Assembly (NCBI RefSeq): GCF_042655385.1
Contig: NZ_JBHSMA010000009.1
Location: 124,001 to 188,000, forward strand
Direction: 5' to 3'
From: Larkinella bovis
GTDB taxonomy: Bacteria > Bacteroidota > Bacteroidia > Cytophagales > Spirosomataceae
DNA: 64,000 nt
Shown here: one piece after another, positions 27,095-35,186 of the stretch
How the letters are laid out: every line of letters starts with the position of its first letter
How positions within the stretch are numbered: position 1 is the stretch's first letter
Made by a program: the position numbers and the translations under genes
The notes under the pieces: model-generated
The model's database searches: none
Told to the model about the DNA's origin: nothing
The model's input: only the letters and a program-made list of their open reading frames with translations

Positions 27095-27688
27095 CTACTT
27101 TAGAGCCAGCCGGATAAGTTGTTCCACGTTGAGTTCTTCACCTTCCCGTTTCAGAATGGCATCGAGGCTTTTTTCGGCAACGGGTTTCGGGATACCGAGG
27201 GTAACGAGGGCCGCCAGCGCTTCGTCGCGAACGGGATTGGCCGACATCCGGTAAGTGGGCGTATCGGCCTGGGCCAGAATACCGGCTTTCTTCATCTTGT
27301 CGCGCAGTTCCAGAATCACCCGCTGGGCGGTTTTACTACCAATGCCTTTGATTCCCTGGATAGCCCGGATATTTTCCATCAGAATGGCCTGCCGGAGTTC
27401 ACCGGGCGTCAGGGTCGAGAGCATCGTCAAGGCCGTATTCGGGCCGATGCCCGACACGCCAATCAGATCCAGAAAAAGGATTTTTTCGTCGAGATTCGCG
27501 AAACCGTATAACGTCTGAGCATCTTCGCGAATGTGTTGATAGGTATACAATTTAAACGGCTCGTCCAGCTTGGGCAAGCCCGTCGATGTATACAGGGAGA
27601 TGTGAATTTCGTAGCCCACCCCATTGGTTTCCAGAATAACCAGTGTGGGTTCCTTATGGGTAATTTTTCCGGAAATATAAGCAATCAT
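27095..27688 (-). CDS. ruvA: Holliday junction branch-migration protein RuvA
   Basis: 197 residues, the usual size. Domain I is the N-terminal OB fold (MIAYISGKITHKEPTLVILETNGVGYEIHIS). Domain II holds two helix-hairpin-helix motifs (LIGVSGIGPNTALTMLSTL and AIQGIKGIGSKTAQRVILEL). Domain III at the C-terminus (EALAALVTLGIPKPVAEKSL) contacts RuvB. RuvA tetramers bind four-way junctions and load RuvB. Neither ruvB nor ruvC is nearby. It lies upstream of sprA in the same direction with a 207-base gap. Confidence 0.97.
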   Translation of the reverse strand: MIAYISGKITHKEPTLVILETNGVGYEIHISLYTSTGLPKLDEPFKLYTYQHIREDAQTLYGFANLDEKILFLDLIGVSGIGPNTALTMLSTLTPGELRQAILMENIRAIQGIKGIGSKTAQRVILELRDKMKKAGILAQADTPTYRMSANPVRDEALAALVTLGIPKPVAEKSLDAILKREGEELNVEQLIRLALK

Positions 27689-27744
27689 ATTCGGTTCATT
27701 CGACCTGGTGAACGGGCTAGCTCCCTCCAGGGGTTCTAGCCGTT

Positions 27745-27915
27745 TTATCCTTCATTAAAAAGCTGGATGAGATCACCCAACCGACTCGCCTTCCCGAATT
27801 TCCCCTGGCCGGGAATCACGTATGCCACATCCGGAAATGCTTTTTTACTTTTCGAACGATACGATCCCTTTATGCGTATCGATCGATGGCTTCTTCTTTG
27901 CGGTGTGCTAACCAA
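27745..27915 (-). CDS. Possible small basic protein upstream of ruvA
   Basis: An open frame of 56 codons starting at TTG 27915 whose C-terminal part reads like a real protein: KGSYRSKSKKAFPDVAYVIP, then GQGKFGKASRLGDLIQLFNEG. The N-terminal third uses AGA and ATA codons that are rare in the neighbours, and no ATG is available. A promoter-like TATCTTTG (27917-27924) lies so close upstream that the TTG would fall at or before the transcript start. It could instead be the remnant of a longer gene. No family recognised. Confidence 0.35.
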   Translation of the reverse strand: MVSTPQRRSHRSIRIKGSYRSKSKKAFPDVAYVIPGQGKFGKASRLGDLIQLFNEG

Positions 27916-27974
27916 ACAAAGATACGAAGGATGTCCGACTTGTTTGAGCCGCCAATCCGGATTTATTACCTTAA

Positions 27975-28006
27975 AAAGCCTCTTTGTCAGTCCACAAAGA
28001 GGCTTT
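27975..28006 (-). terminator. Strong rho-independent terminator, bidirectional shape
   Basis: AAAGCCTCTTTGT (27975-27987) pairs perfectly with ACAAAGAGGCTTT (27994-28006) around a six-base loop, followed on the minus strand by T residues. It lies 40 bases after the transglycosylase stop and serves that gene. Between here and ruvA (27689-27974) only the doubtful small frame at 27745-27915 is seen. Confidence 0.85.
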
Positions 28007-28045
28007 CATCCCGGTTTTCTGCTCATCAGCGCTACCCGGCTTGGC

Positions 28046-29623
28046 CTAGCCGACAATCAGCTTCTGACCCGGTTTGAGCGAATTCCCTTTGATATTATTG
28101 ATTTTTTTCAATTGATCCACTGTCAGGTCGCTATACCGCTGGGAAATATTCCAGAGCGTATCGCCGTCCTGCACGCGGTGGTATTTTGGTTTGTAGGTTT
28201 TCGACTTTTTTGCGGTTTCTGACTTGCCTTGGCTTTTGCCAGCGTGGGCCAGCCGCGAGGCCGTTGTCGGAGTGGCCGGTTCCCGCAAAATCACCAGTTT
28301 CTGACCGCGCAGAATCCGGTTGGAGCGCAGGTGATTCCATTTTTTCAGGTCGTACAGCTCCACCTTGTATTTTTCAGCAATGTTCGACAGGGCTTCCCCT
28401 TTTTTCACCACGTACACGATTTTCTTCGGTTTTCGGCGAACCACCTCTTCGACATCATCGTCCTCCGCGGCAATCGGGTTTGCGGCAACCACGGGGGACG
28501 ATTCCCGGGCCTGCTCTTCATCGGCATCGGTGAACGGGAAATGATCCCGCTTCCGGGCCAGATCCGATCCATACGTTACGCTTTCGGTCGATGCCAGCAG
28601 CATGTTGGTGGCGAGCGCGGGGGTCCGGCCAGCCGAATCAAGAATAGACCGGCGGTTGGACGCAAAATAATCGAAATGCGCTCGGGGCACCCGCAGGACA
28701 AAGCCGCGAGTCTGGTCCGACAAAACCCCGGTCATGATCGACGGGTTCATTTTCTGAATCTCGGCCAGTGGTACGCCACTGTATTGACAAAACCGCTCGA
28801 TCGACAGATAGCCGTTGACGTGAATGGTGTCGCAGGGAATCGGATACTCCGGTTGTTCGGCAAAAATACCGTGGTCGTTGGCGTAGTTCATCATGTAGGT
28901 CAGGGCGATGAACTGCGGCACGTACGCCCGGGTTTCTTTGGGCAGGTAATTATAAATGGTCCAGAACGAATCGCCCCCCGACCGGCGCATGGCCCGTTTT
29001 ACCGTTCCCGGTCCGCTGTTGTAAGCTGCCAGGGCCAGGTGCCAGTCGCCAAACACATTGTACAAGCGTTTCAGGTAGCGACAGGCGGCATCCGTCGATT
29101 TCACCGGGTCCATCCGTTCGTCCACATACTCATCCTGATACAACTGGTATTCTTCCCCGGTATATGGCATGAACTGCCACAACCCTCCGGCCCCGACGCG
29201 GGAAACCGCCTTAGGGTCCAGCGATGACTCCACAATGGAGAGATATTTCAGCTCGTCCGGAATTTCGTACTGGGCCAGTAACCGCTCGTATAAAGGGAAA
29301 AACATGGGCACCCGCTCCAGGACCTTCTTGGTGTAGCTCGGTTTGCGGAACGTAAAATAATCAATAAAGCCGTGGACGGTTTTGTTGTAATTGAGGGGAA
29401 TCGACTGTTCCAGTTTCGCCAGCCGATCGCGCAGCACCTCTTCGGGGATCGAAAGTACTTCGGGGACGTCGGCCACTTCGATGGCGGATTCCTGTACCGT
29501 GTCGGCTTTAACGCTAGTGGTATCGGTTTGAAAAAAGCCCCAGCTCCGGGGAGCAATGCTTACGAAAATGAGGACTGTACAAGCCAATCGGAGGCCGTGA
29601 AGGGTCTTCTTCAGGTTCGACAT
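28046..29623 (-). CDS. MltD-like lytic transglycosylase with two LysM domains
   Basis: 525 residues with a signal peptide. The transglycosylase domain (about 95-290) carries YLSIVESSLDPKAVSRVGAGGLWQFMP with the catalytic Glu, and LALAAYNSGPGTVKRAMR, the second signature. Two LysM modules lie at the C-terminus (about 398-441, YVVKKGEALSNIAEKY; and about 480-524, HRVQDGDTLWNISQRY). An acidic linker (EDDDVEEVVRRK) precedes the first. The enzyme should cleave peptidoglycan with 1,6-anhydro product formation, tethered by LysM. Single-gene transcription unit with its own terminator. About 295 bases of upstream DNA (29624-29918) hold no gene that I can see. Confidence 0.93.
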   Translation of the reverse strand: MSNLKKTLHGLRLACTVLIFVSIAPRSWGFFQTDTTSVKADTVQESAIEVADVPEVLSIPEEVLRDRLAKLEQSIPLNYNKTVHGFIDYFTFRKPSYTKKVLERVPMFFPLYERLLAQYEIPDELKYLSIVESSLDPKAVSRVGAGGLWQFMPYTGEEYQLYQDEYVDERMDPVKSTDAACRYLKRLYNVFGDWHLALAAYNSGPGTVKRAMRRSGGDSFWTIYNYLPKETRAYVPQFIALTYMMNYANDHGIFAEQPEYPIPCDTIHVNGYLSIERFCQYSGVPLAEIQKMNPSIMTGVLSDQTRGFVLRVPRAHFDYFASNRRSILDSAGRTPALATNMLLASTESVTYGSDLARKRDHFPFTDADEEQARESSPVVAANPIAAEDDDVEEVVRRKPKKIVYVVKKGEALSNIAEKYKVELYDLKKWNHLRSNRILRGQKLVILREPATPTTASRLAHAGKSQGKSETAKKSKTYKPKYHRVQDGDTLWNISQRYSDLTVDQLKKINNIKGNSLKPGQKLIVG

Positions 29624-29918
29624 GAGCAGGTTTTTGGTTTACATTTTGGTTAAGTATTTCCGGAGGAAAGAACGGTATGGTGGATAAAAATAGGACAAAA
29701 AACAGTTTTCGTCAAACTTTTACGCAAACAAGCGGAAAAACCTATTCAACCGTTCCGCAAAACGGAGGCTGGTTTTGACCGCTAAACTGCTGATCCCGCT
29801 TCAATTACCGTGCCTTTCTCTGGAAAGGAAACGAAAACAGACGCGTCTATCGTGTCAGAAATAATTTCCAGAACGAAATGATTTCACAACGGGGTCGATC
29901 CGGGGGGCTTTGGACGTT

Positions 29919-31361
29919 CTACGCCAGCGCGCCCTCCCGCTCCGTGAGCGCCTGGGCCGTGGCCAGTAAATCCGCTTCACCGAATGGTGCAGCCATCAGC
30001 TGAAAACCGATGGAAAGGCCCTCGTTGTCCGTCCCGTTCGGAATGGAAATGGCCGGGCAACCAACCACGTTGGCCTGTACCGTGAAAATATCAGCCAGGT
30101 ACATTTGCAGCGGATCGCTGGCTTTCTCGCCGATCCGGAAGGCCGTGGTCGGCGTTACCGGCGAAGCCACCAGATCGTATTGCGCAAACAAGGCATCGGT
30201 TTCATCCTTGATTAATCGGCGGACCTGCTGGGCTTTCGTATAATAGGCGTCGTAATAGCTGGAGCTGAGCGCGAAGGTTCCGAGAATAATCCGCCGACGG
30301 ACTTCATCGCCAAAACCGTCGGTCCGGGATTTTTTGTACAATGACTCCAGATCCGTGGCTTCGGGGCTCCGAAAACCGTAGCGGACGCCATCGAAGCGCG
30401 ACAGGTTGGAACTCGCTTCGGCGGTCGTCAGAATATAATAGGTAGGAAGAATATGTTTCAGCAACGGGAAATCCACCGGTTCGACCGTGTGCCCCTGCTC
30501 GCGCAGCCAATCCAGTGCCCCCAGCGTTTGTTGCCGAATCGCCGGATCGACCCCTTCACTTTCCACGCCTTCGCGCAGATAACCGATCCGCAAGGGGCGG
30601 TTCAGGGTCAGGTTCTGGCTATACGCCGGAACCGGATTTCGACTGACCGTGCTATCGAAGACATCGGGGCCGGCCATGATTTCCAGCAGCAGGGCCGCGT
30701 CTTCCACCGTATGCGTAATCGGTCCGATGCAATCGAAGGAGGAAGCATAGGCAATGAGCCCCCAGCGGGATACCCGCGCGTACGTTGGTTTTAAGCCTAC
30801 CGTACCACAGAAAGCCGACGGTTGCCGCACCGACCCGCCCGTATCCGACCCCAGCGACGCCAGGCACAAACCGGCCTGAACCGCCACGGCTGAACCGCCC
30901 GACGATCCACCCGGCACCCGGCTGGTATCCGCGGCATTCCGCACCGGCCCGAATGCCGAATTCTCGTTCGATGAGCCCATCGCAAACTCGTCGCAATTCT
31001 GCCGCCCGATAATGATCACATCCTCGTCCAGCACCCGCTGCACGGCGGTGGCGGTAAACTGCGACACAAAACCGTCCAGAATCCGGCTTCCGGCCTGAAC
31101 GCCGTGCTGCTCGTAACAGAGTACGTCCTTGATACCGAGCACCATTCCGGCCAGACGACCCGCGGTGCCGGCCTGCCATCTGGCGTCTACTTCATCGGCC
31201 CGCTGGCGGGCATCATCGGCATAGACGGCAACAAACGCATTGAGGTGGCGGTTTTCTTCGATCCGTTGCAGGTAATGTTCAACCAACTGGCGACAGGTAA
31301 TGGCTCCGGCGGCCAAATCGCGCTGAATCCCGGCGAGAGATTCGTACGGTTTTAGAGGCAT
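29919..31361 (-). CDS. gatA: Asp-tRNA(Asn)/Glu-tRNA(Gln) amidotransferase subunit A
   Basis: About 480 residues from ATG 31361, the normal GatA length; an in-frame start at 31394 is less likely. The amidase signature is complete: GIKDVL with the catalytic Lys, then FGPVRNAADTSRVPGGSSGGSA with the cis-Ser and nucleophile Ser. The C-terminal part ends with GCPAISIPNG and GFQLMAAPFGEADLLATA. GatA hydrolyses glutamine and passes ammonia to GatB. gatB and gatC are not adjacent, as is usual in Bacteroidota. Confidence 0.95.
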   Translation of the reverse strand: MPLKPYESLAGIQRDLAAGAITCRQLVEHYLQRIEENRHLNAFVAVYADDARQRADEVDARWQAGTAGRLAGMVLGIKDVLCYEQHGVQAGSRILDGFVSQFTATAVQRVLDEDVIIIGRQNCDEFAMGSSNENSAFGPVRNAADTSRVPGGSSGGSAVAVQAGLCLASLGSDTGGSVRQPSAFCGTVGLKPTYARVSRWGLIAYASSFDCIGPITHTVEDAALLLEIMAGPDVFDSTVSRNPVPAYSQNLTLNRPLRIGYLREGVESEGVDPAIRQQTLGALDWLREQGHTVEPVDFPLLKHILPTYYILTTAEASSNLSRFDGVRYGFRSPEATDLESLYKKSRTDGFGDEVRRRIILGTFALSSSYYDAYYTKAQQVRRLIKDETDALFAQYDLVASPVTPTTAFRIGEKASDPLQMYLADIFTVQANVVGCPAISIPNGTDNEGLSIGFQLMAAPFGEADLLATAQALTEREGALA

Positions 31362-31524
31362 AATCGGGTACGACTGGTAGAAAAAAAGAGACAACAGAAC
31401 GACCAGTCAGGCCGAGCTGTTGTCTGAAATAACGAAACGTCCTGAATGAATAAAAGCCCGAATGAATCAATAGCTACAGGATCAATCTATTCATCCATTA
31501 ACGCCTTTCAGCATTCAAAACTCC

Positions 31525-31734
31525 TTATTTAACATTCGTATCGCGAAGTCCTTCCTCGATATTTTCGCGAACGTCTTTGGTAGCGTCTTTAAATTCTTTG
31601 ATGCCTTTGCCAAGGCCTTTCATCAGGTCAGGAATGCGTTTTGCACCGAAGAACAACAGGATCACCAAACCAATCAAAAGGAGTTCGGTTCCACCGAGTG
31701 AGCCTAAGAATGCATAAATTGTGAGTAATGCCAT
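31525..31734 (-). CDS. tatA: Twin-arginine translocase subunit TatA/E
   Basis: 69 residues. A hydrophobic helix (LLLIGLVILLFFG), the FGAKRIPDLMKGLGKGIKEFK hinge and amphipathic helix, and a charged C-terminal tail are diagnostic of TatA/E. It forms the pore component for folded-protein export. tatC and tatB are not nearby. Two proteins with twin-arginine signals are encoded in this window (8202-9482 and 33508-34887). A Bacteroidota-type -7 box lies at 31772-31779. Confidence 0.95.
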   Translation of the reverse strand: MALLTIYAFLGSLGGTELLLIGLVILLFFGAKRIPDLMKGLGKGIKEFKDATKDVRENIEEGLRDTNVK

Positions 31735-31771
31735 GATAGTATGAATTATAAGTGTATGCAGAACCTCTTTA

Positions 31772-31779
31772 CAAATGTA
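31772..31779 (-). promoter_or_regulatory. Candidate -7 box (TACATTTG) for tatA
   Basis: Matches the Bacteroidota TAnnTTTG consensus about 38 bases before the tatA start. The nearest upstream TTG is 25 bases away, longer than the usual 19-20, so the -33 element is weak or absent. Confidence 0.45.
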
Positions 31780-31818
31780 ACGATTATTACGAATTTATTG
31801 TGCACAAAAAAAACGTTT

Positions 31819-32253
31819 TCACCCAATTTTAATCGACGATGGGTGCGTCCGCTCCCAATCCCGGAACCGCTCAATATCGTCGGAAACGGAGCTGACCAGC
31901 CACAAAATAAGCGCAATATCGTCGGTCAGCCCCAGAATCGGAAGGACGTCGGGGATGAAGTCGATCGGCGACACAAAGTACACCAGAACCGCCACCATCC
32001 GCAGCAGCGTTTTGCCGGAAATGGCCCGGTATTCGCCTTTTGCATACGCCCGGACCATCCGCACCACGATGTTGATATGATCCTTGGCCGCCGAGTAGCT
32101 GGCCCCCACGCCCAGTACCCTGGTTTTGTCGGCAACCCGCTGCACTAATTCCAGCAGGCTTTTGCCACTCCGGGCATACCGGGACGCCTTCTTGGTCGAA
32201 CGTCGAAAGAAAATAGAACTCAAAATTGCCGATAATAACCGACGGTTTGCCAT
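31819..32253 (-). CDS. YkvA family (DUF1232) protein
   Basis: 144 residues from ATG 32253; a start at 32316 would add 21 residues without signal character. The DUF1232 core is LLRMVAVLVYFVSPIDFIPDVLPILGLTDDIALILWL, which includes the conserved SPIDxIPDxxPxxGxxDD motif and forms a short membrane-associated hairpin. The N-terminal half is basic and helical. Function unknown; widespread in bacteria. Upstream, 32316-32373 holds no recognisable signal. Confidence 0.9.
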   Translation of the reverse strand: MANRRLLSAILSSIFFRRSTKKASRYARSGKSLLELVQRVADKTRVLGVGASYSAAKDHINIVVRMVRAYAKGEYRAISGKTLLRMVAVLVYFVSPIDFIPDVLPILGLTDDIALILWLVSSVSDDIERFRDWERTHPSSIKIG

Positions 32254-32373
32254 ATGTAGTGTTCGGGTAGTGCGTTTGAATACGAAAACACCACTATAAC
32301 ACTTTTTTTCCCTCAAAAGTCTGCTTTCTTAAAAAAAAGCCGGTTCTACAATAGCAGTGTTCGGCGGCTCTCC

Positions 32374-32381
32374 TATTTTTG
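32374..32381 (+). promoter_or_regulatory. Candidate -7 box (TATTTTTG) for mdh
   Basis: TATTTTTGTACCCG matches the TAnnTTTG consensus about 117 bases before mdh. There is no good TTG at the -33 position (ATA there). The extended string TATTTTTGTACCC is identical to that before accC. Confidence 0.5.
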
Positions 32382-32497
32382 TACCCGTTAAAATAGTTGG
32401 CAATGAATCAGTTGTATACCCATTGATTTAACCACAATAATTAAAACGGTTCTCTACCAAGTGAACCGGGAAACGAAAACTTAAAACCACTAACTCT

Positions 32498-33433
32498 ATG
32501 AAAATTACCGTAGTAGGTGCCGGGGCGGTTGGAGCGACCTGTGCCGATAACATCGCCCGCCGAGAACTAGCGGAGGAAGTTGTCCTCCTGGATATTAAAG
32601 AAGGGCTGAGCGAAGGCAAAGGGCTGGACATGCTGCAGGCGTCTACTTTATTGGACTGCGATGTTAAGATTACCGGTTCTTCCAATAATTACGAATTAAC
32701 CGCCAATTCGGATGTTGTCGTGATCACATCGGGCCTTCCCCGGAAACCGGGTATGACCCGCGAAGAGTTGATCGGTACCAACGCCAACATTGTCAAAGGA
32801 GTTACCGAAAACATCCTGAAATACTCCCCGGAGGCTATTTTTGTGATTATTTCCAACCCGATGGATACGATGACCTACCTGGCGCTGAAATCGTCCGGTC
32901 TGCCCAAAAACCGCATCATCGGGATGGGGGGAATTCTGGATTCGGCCCGGTTTAAAACGTATTTGTCACTGGCGCTAAAGTGTTCGCCCAACGATTTACA
33001 GGGCACGGTCATCGGCGGTCACGGCGATACGACAATGATTCCGCTGACGCGGCTGGCCACTTACTCGGGCGTGCCGGTTAGTCACTTCCTGGATGCCGAA
33101 TCGCTGCAAAAAGTAGCGGCTGATACGATGGTAGGCGGTGCCACGCTGACGAAACTGATTGGCACCTCGGCCTGGTATGCACCGGGTGCCGCGGGTGCCA
33201 TCCTGGTCGAAAGCATTGTCCGCGACCAGAAGCGGGTGTTCCCCTGCTGCGTGTACCTGGAAGGCGAATACGGCCAGTCGGATATCTGCCTGGGCGTTCC
33301 GGTCGTGATCGGTCGTAGCGGTTGGGAAAAAATCATTGATTTCGAACTCAACGGTGATGAGCAGGCGGCTTTCAACAAATCAGCCGACGCCGTTCGGAAC
33401 ATGAACGATGTTCTGAAAACGCTGGACCTGTAA
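32498..33433 (+). CDS. mdh: Malate dehydrogenase
   Basis: 311 residues of the LDH-like malate dehydrogenase type. The NAD site is VVGAGAVGATCADNIA; the family Arg residues occur in GLPRKPGMTREEL (R at substrate loop), the next Arg in LDSARFKTYLSL, and the catalytic His in VIGGHGDTTMIPL (about residue 177). It oxidises malate to oxaloacetate in the TCA cycle. Monocistronic, with a strong terminator 20 bases after the stop. Confidence 0.97.
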   Translation: MKITVVGAGAVGATCADNIARRELAEEVVLLDIKEGLSEGKGLDMLQASTLLDCDVKITGSSNNYELTANSDVVVITSGLPRKPGMTREELIGTNANIVKGVTENILKYSPEAIFVIISNPMDTMTYLALKSSGLPKNRIIGMGGILDSARFKTYLSLALKCSPNDLQGTVIGGHGDTTMIPLTRLATYSGVPVSHFLDAESLQKVAADTMVGGATLTKLIGTSAWYAPGAAGAILVESIVRDQKRVFPCCVYLEGEYGQSDICLGVPVVIGRSGWEKIIDFELNGDEQAAFNKSADAVRNMNDVLKTLDL

Positions 33434-33453
33434 TGAGCCGGTTTTCTTCCACT

Positions 33454-33481
33454 AAAAAGGGCACTTGTCGGTGCCCTTTTT
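33454..33481 (+). terminator. Rho-independent terminator after mdh
   Basis: AAAAAGGGCAC (33454-33464) pairs perfectly with GTGCCCTTTTT (33471-33481) around a six-base loop. Its A- and T-tracts let it work in both directions, so it may also end the sialidase-like gene that stops at 33508. Confidence 0.9.
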
Positions 33482-33507
33482 GATGTCAACGCGGCAAACG
33501 ATCCGCC

Positions 33508-34887
33508 TTAGCCTTTGAGGGTAATATCCAGGGTTCGTCCGATGATATTCCGGTTGGGTTTTCCCCAGGCCCCCTGATCGTAGGTCACGTAAATTTGATT
33601 ATCGGTTCGCAATTCTTCAATGGCCATGTAATGCGTCGTCATGACACCGGAGGTAAGCCGCACCACATTGGGCCAGGTTTTTCCGTGGTCTTCACTAAAC
33701 GCCAGATAGTTCCCATTCCAGGAATGCCCGGGATATTTCCAGCACGCTTTCTGCGGAACCCGCACCCCGAAGGCGGCTACCAGCAAACCACTCCGCAGTT
33801 CGATCAGATCCGGATCGACTACCGCGCCCCGGAGGTCATCCGGTTTGACTTCCTGCACCGGTTTGCCTGTCGCATCGGTTTGGTTTTGCAGCCAGTCTCC
33901 CCAGAGCTCCGTACGATAAATATCCAATCCGGCAAAAATCCGGGGATAATGCGGACTCCAGCTGGCCCCATTGTCGTCCGAGTAAGCCTCCCGCAACTCC
34001 CGGCCCGTCCGCATCAGACAAAGCAGTCGCCCGGCGTTTGGCCCCTTACTGATGCGGGTAATGACCGGCTCGTCCAACCCTTCCGTACCGATCTCCGGAC
34101 CAACGGCAATGGTCGAAACCTGCTTCCAGCTCTTGCCCTTATCGGTCGAACGGACCAACAGAACCCGCATCTTCATCATGGTGGGCATGTAGGTCGAAGG
34201 GGTCCGGTCACCTTTTTTCCAGCCATAATACGTGGTCAACAGATCCCCGTTGGGCATTTCCAGAATCCGGCGATGGATTCGCTGGGCCTCGTGTGGATGC
34301 CCCCCGTCGTCTTTGGACGCGTAAAAATCGGCGTTGGGGACCTCGAAAACAACCTCCTGAGGCCCATCCACCGTCTGCCAGTCATCGCGCGACGTATAGA
34401 GTTGTCCCAAACCCTGACCATCTTTCTTACCCGGCGTCATGTAGGTGTCCAGCGCGACCAGTGTGCCGTCCTTCAACTGAACACCGCCCCCTTCCAGATT
34501 CAACCCGTTCTCGCCGGGTTTCAGCGGAATTGTGGTCCAGGTTTTGCCGTTATCCCGCGAAATCACCGTCTCCAGGGCGGATCCGTAAGAGATGCGTTTG
34601 GACGGAAACGGTTTTTCCGGTAACTGGGCCTGCACCACAATCGCGCCGGTTTTGGTGACCACCATAAACGGTTGCAGCCCCCTTGAAATCACCACGGTTT
34701 CTTTCCCGAACTGCAGCCGTAACCGGCCATTGGCTTCAATCATTTCCGGTAAATTTCCTACCTCAACTGCCTGAGAGGACGGCTTTTCGACCGATGCGGT
34801 CAGTTGGCTGACGGGTAAGGTCGTCAGGAGGGCTGCTTTTTGCAGGAAACTCCTTCGGGATGGGTTTTCAGTCTCGTTTCTTTGCAT
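33508..34887 (-). CDS. Sialidase/BNR-repeat family protein with Tat signal
   Basis: 459 residues. A twin-arginine motif (PSRRSFLQKAALL) starts the signal. Four Asp-box type repeats are visible: SRDNGKTW, STDKGKSW, SDDNGASW and SEDHGKTW. They mark a six-bladed exo-sialidase-like propeller. Catalytic Arg/Tyr/Glu residues are hard to assign; RTELWGDW may contribute. It might hydrolyse a glycoside of a sialic or other acidic sugar, but many such Bacteroidota proteins are non-sialidase. It is a likely client of the Tat system. The 300 bases upstream (34888-35186) contain only a terminator of the next gene. Confidence 0.82.
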   Translation of the reverse strand: MQRNETENPSRRSFLQKAALLTTLPVSQLTASVEKPSSQAVEVGNLPEMIEANGRLRLQFGKETVVISRGLQPFMVVTKTGAIVVQAQLPEKPFPSKRISYGSALETVISRDNGKTWTTIPLKPGENGLNLEGGGVQLKDGTLVALDTYMTPGKKDGQGLGQLYTSRDDWQTVDGPQEVVFEVPNADFYASKDDGGHPHEAQRIHRRILEMPNGDLLTTYYGWKKGDRTPSTYMPTMMKMRVLLVRSTDKGKSWKQVSTIAVGPEIGTEGLDEPVITRISKGPNAGRLLCLMRTGRELREAYSDDNGASWSPHYPRIFAGLDIYRTELWGDWLQNQTDATGKPVQEVKPDDLRGAVVDPDLIELRSGLLVAAFGVRVPQKACWKYPGHSWNGNYLAFSEDHGKTWPNVVRLTSGVMTTHYMAIEELRTDNQIYVTYDQGAWGKPNRNIIGRTLDITLKG

Positions 34888-35142
34888 TGCTGTACAGTTT
34901 CTAAGGACTGGACGTCCGATTTAGGGTTTCCAGGATAGGCCGCTGATGAATAGGTGTCCGATCGGCTCCAGGGCAAAAATACCCCCCTCGCTTACTGGGG
35001 TCTACTACTATTCTCTTCATTTGTGGTACTATTTATCGTTTGTTGCCATTTTGTTTTCTCCCCGCTTCAATGGCAAGCGAACCTCCTGTTTTCGGTACCT
35101 GACAGGCTTCGAAAACCGTATGCTGCAAATTGCTCCAACGAA

Positions 35143-35168
35143 AAAGGGAGGCTGTCAGACCTCCCTTT
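35143..35168 (-). terminator. Rho-independent terminator after porin gene
   Basis: AAAGGGAGG (35143-35151) pairs with CCTCCCTTT (35160-35168) around an eight-base loop, and on the minus strand the stem is followed by T residues. It lies 18 bases past the porin stop. Confidence 0.85.
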
Positions 35169-35186
35169 CATGCTACCCCCTGGTCA

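Noticed and set aside
27767..28222. A plus-strand frame between ruvA and the transglycosylase
   Set aside because: It crosses the terminator and reads antisense through the LysM region; composition unlike neighbours.
33595..34623. A 342-codon plus-strand frame opposite the sialidase-like gene
   Set aside because: Antisense shadow; no domain or signal peptide.
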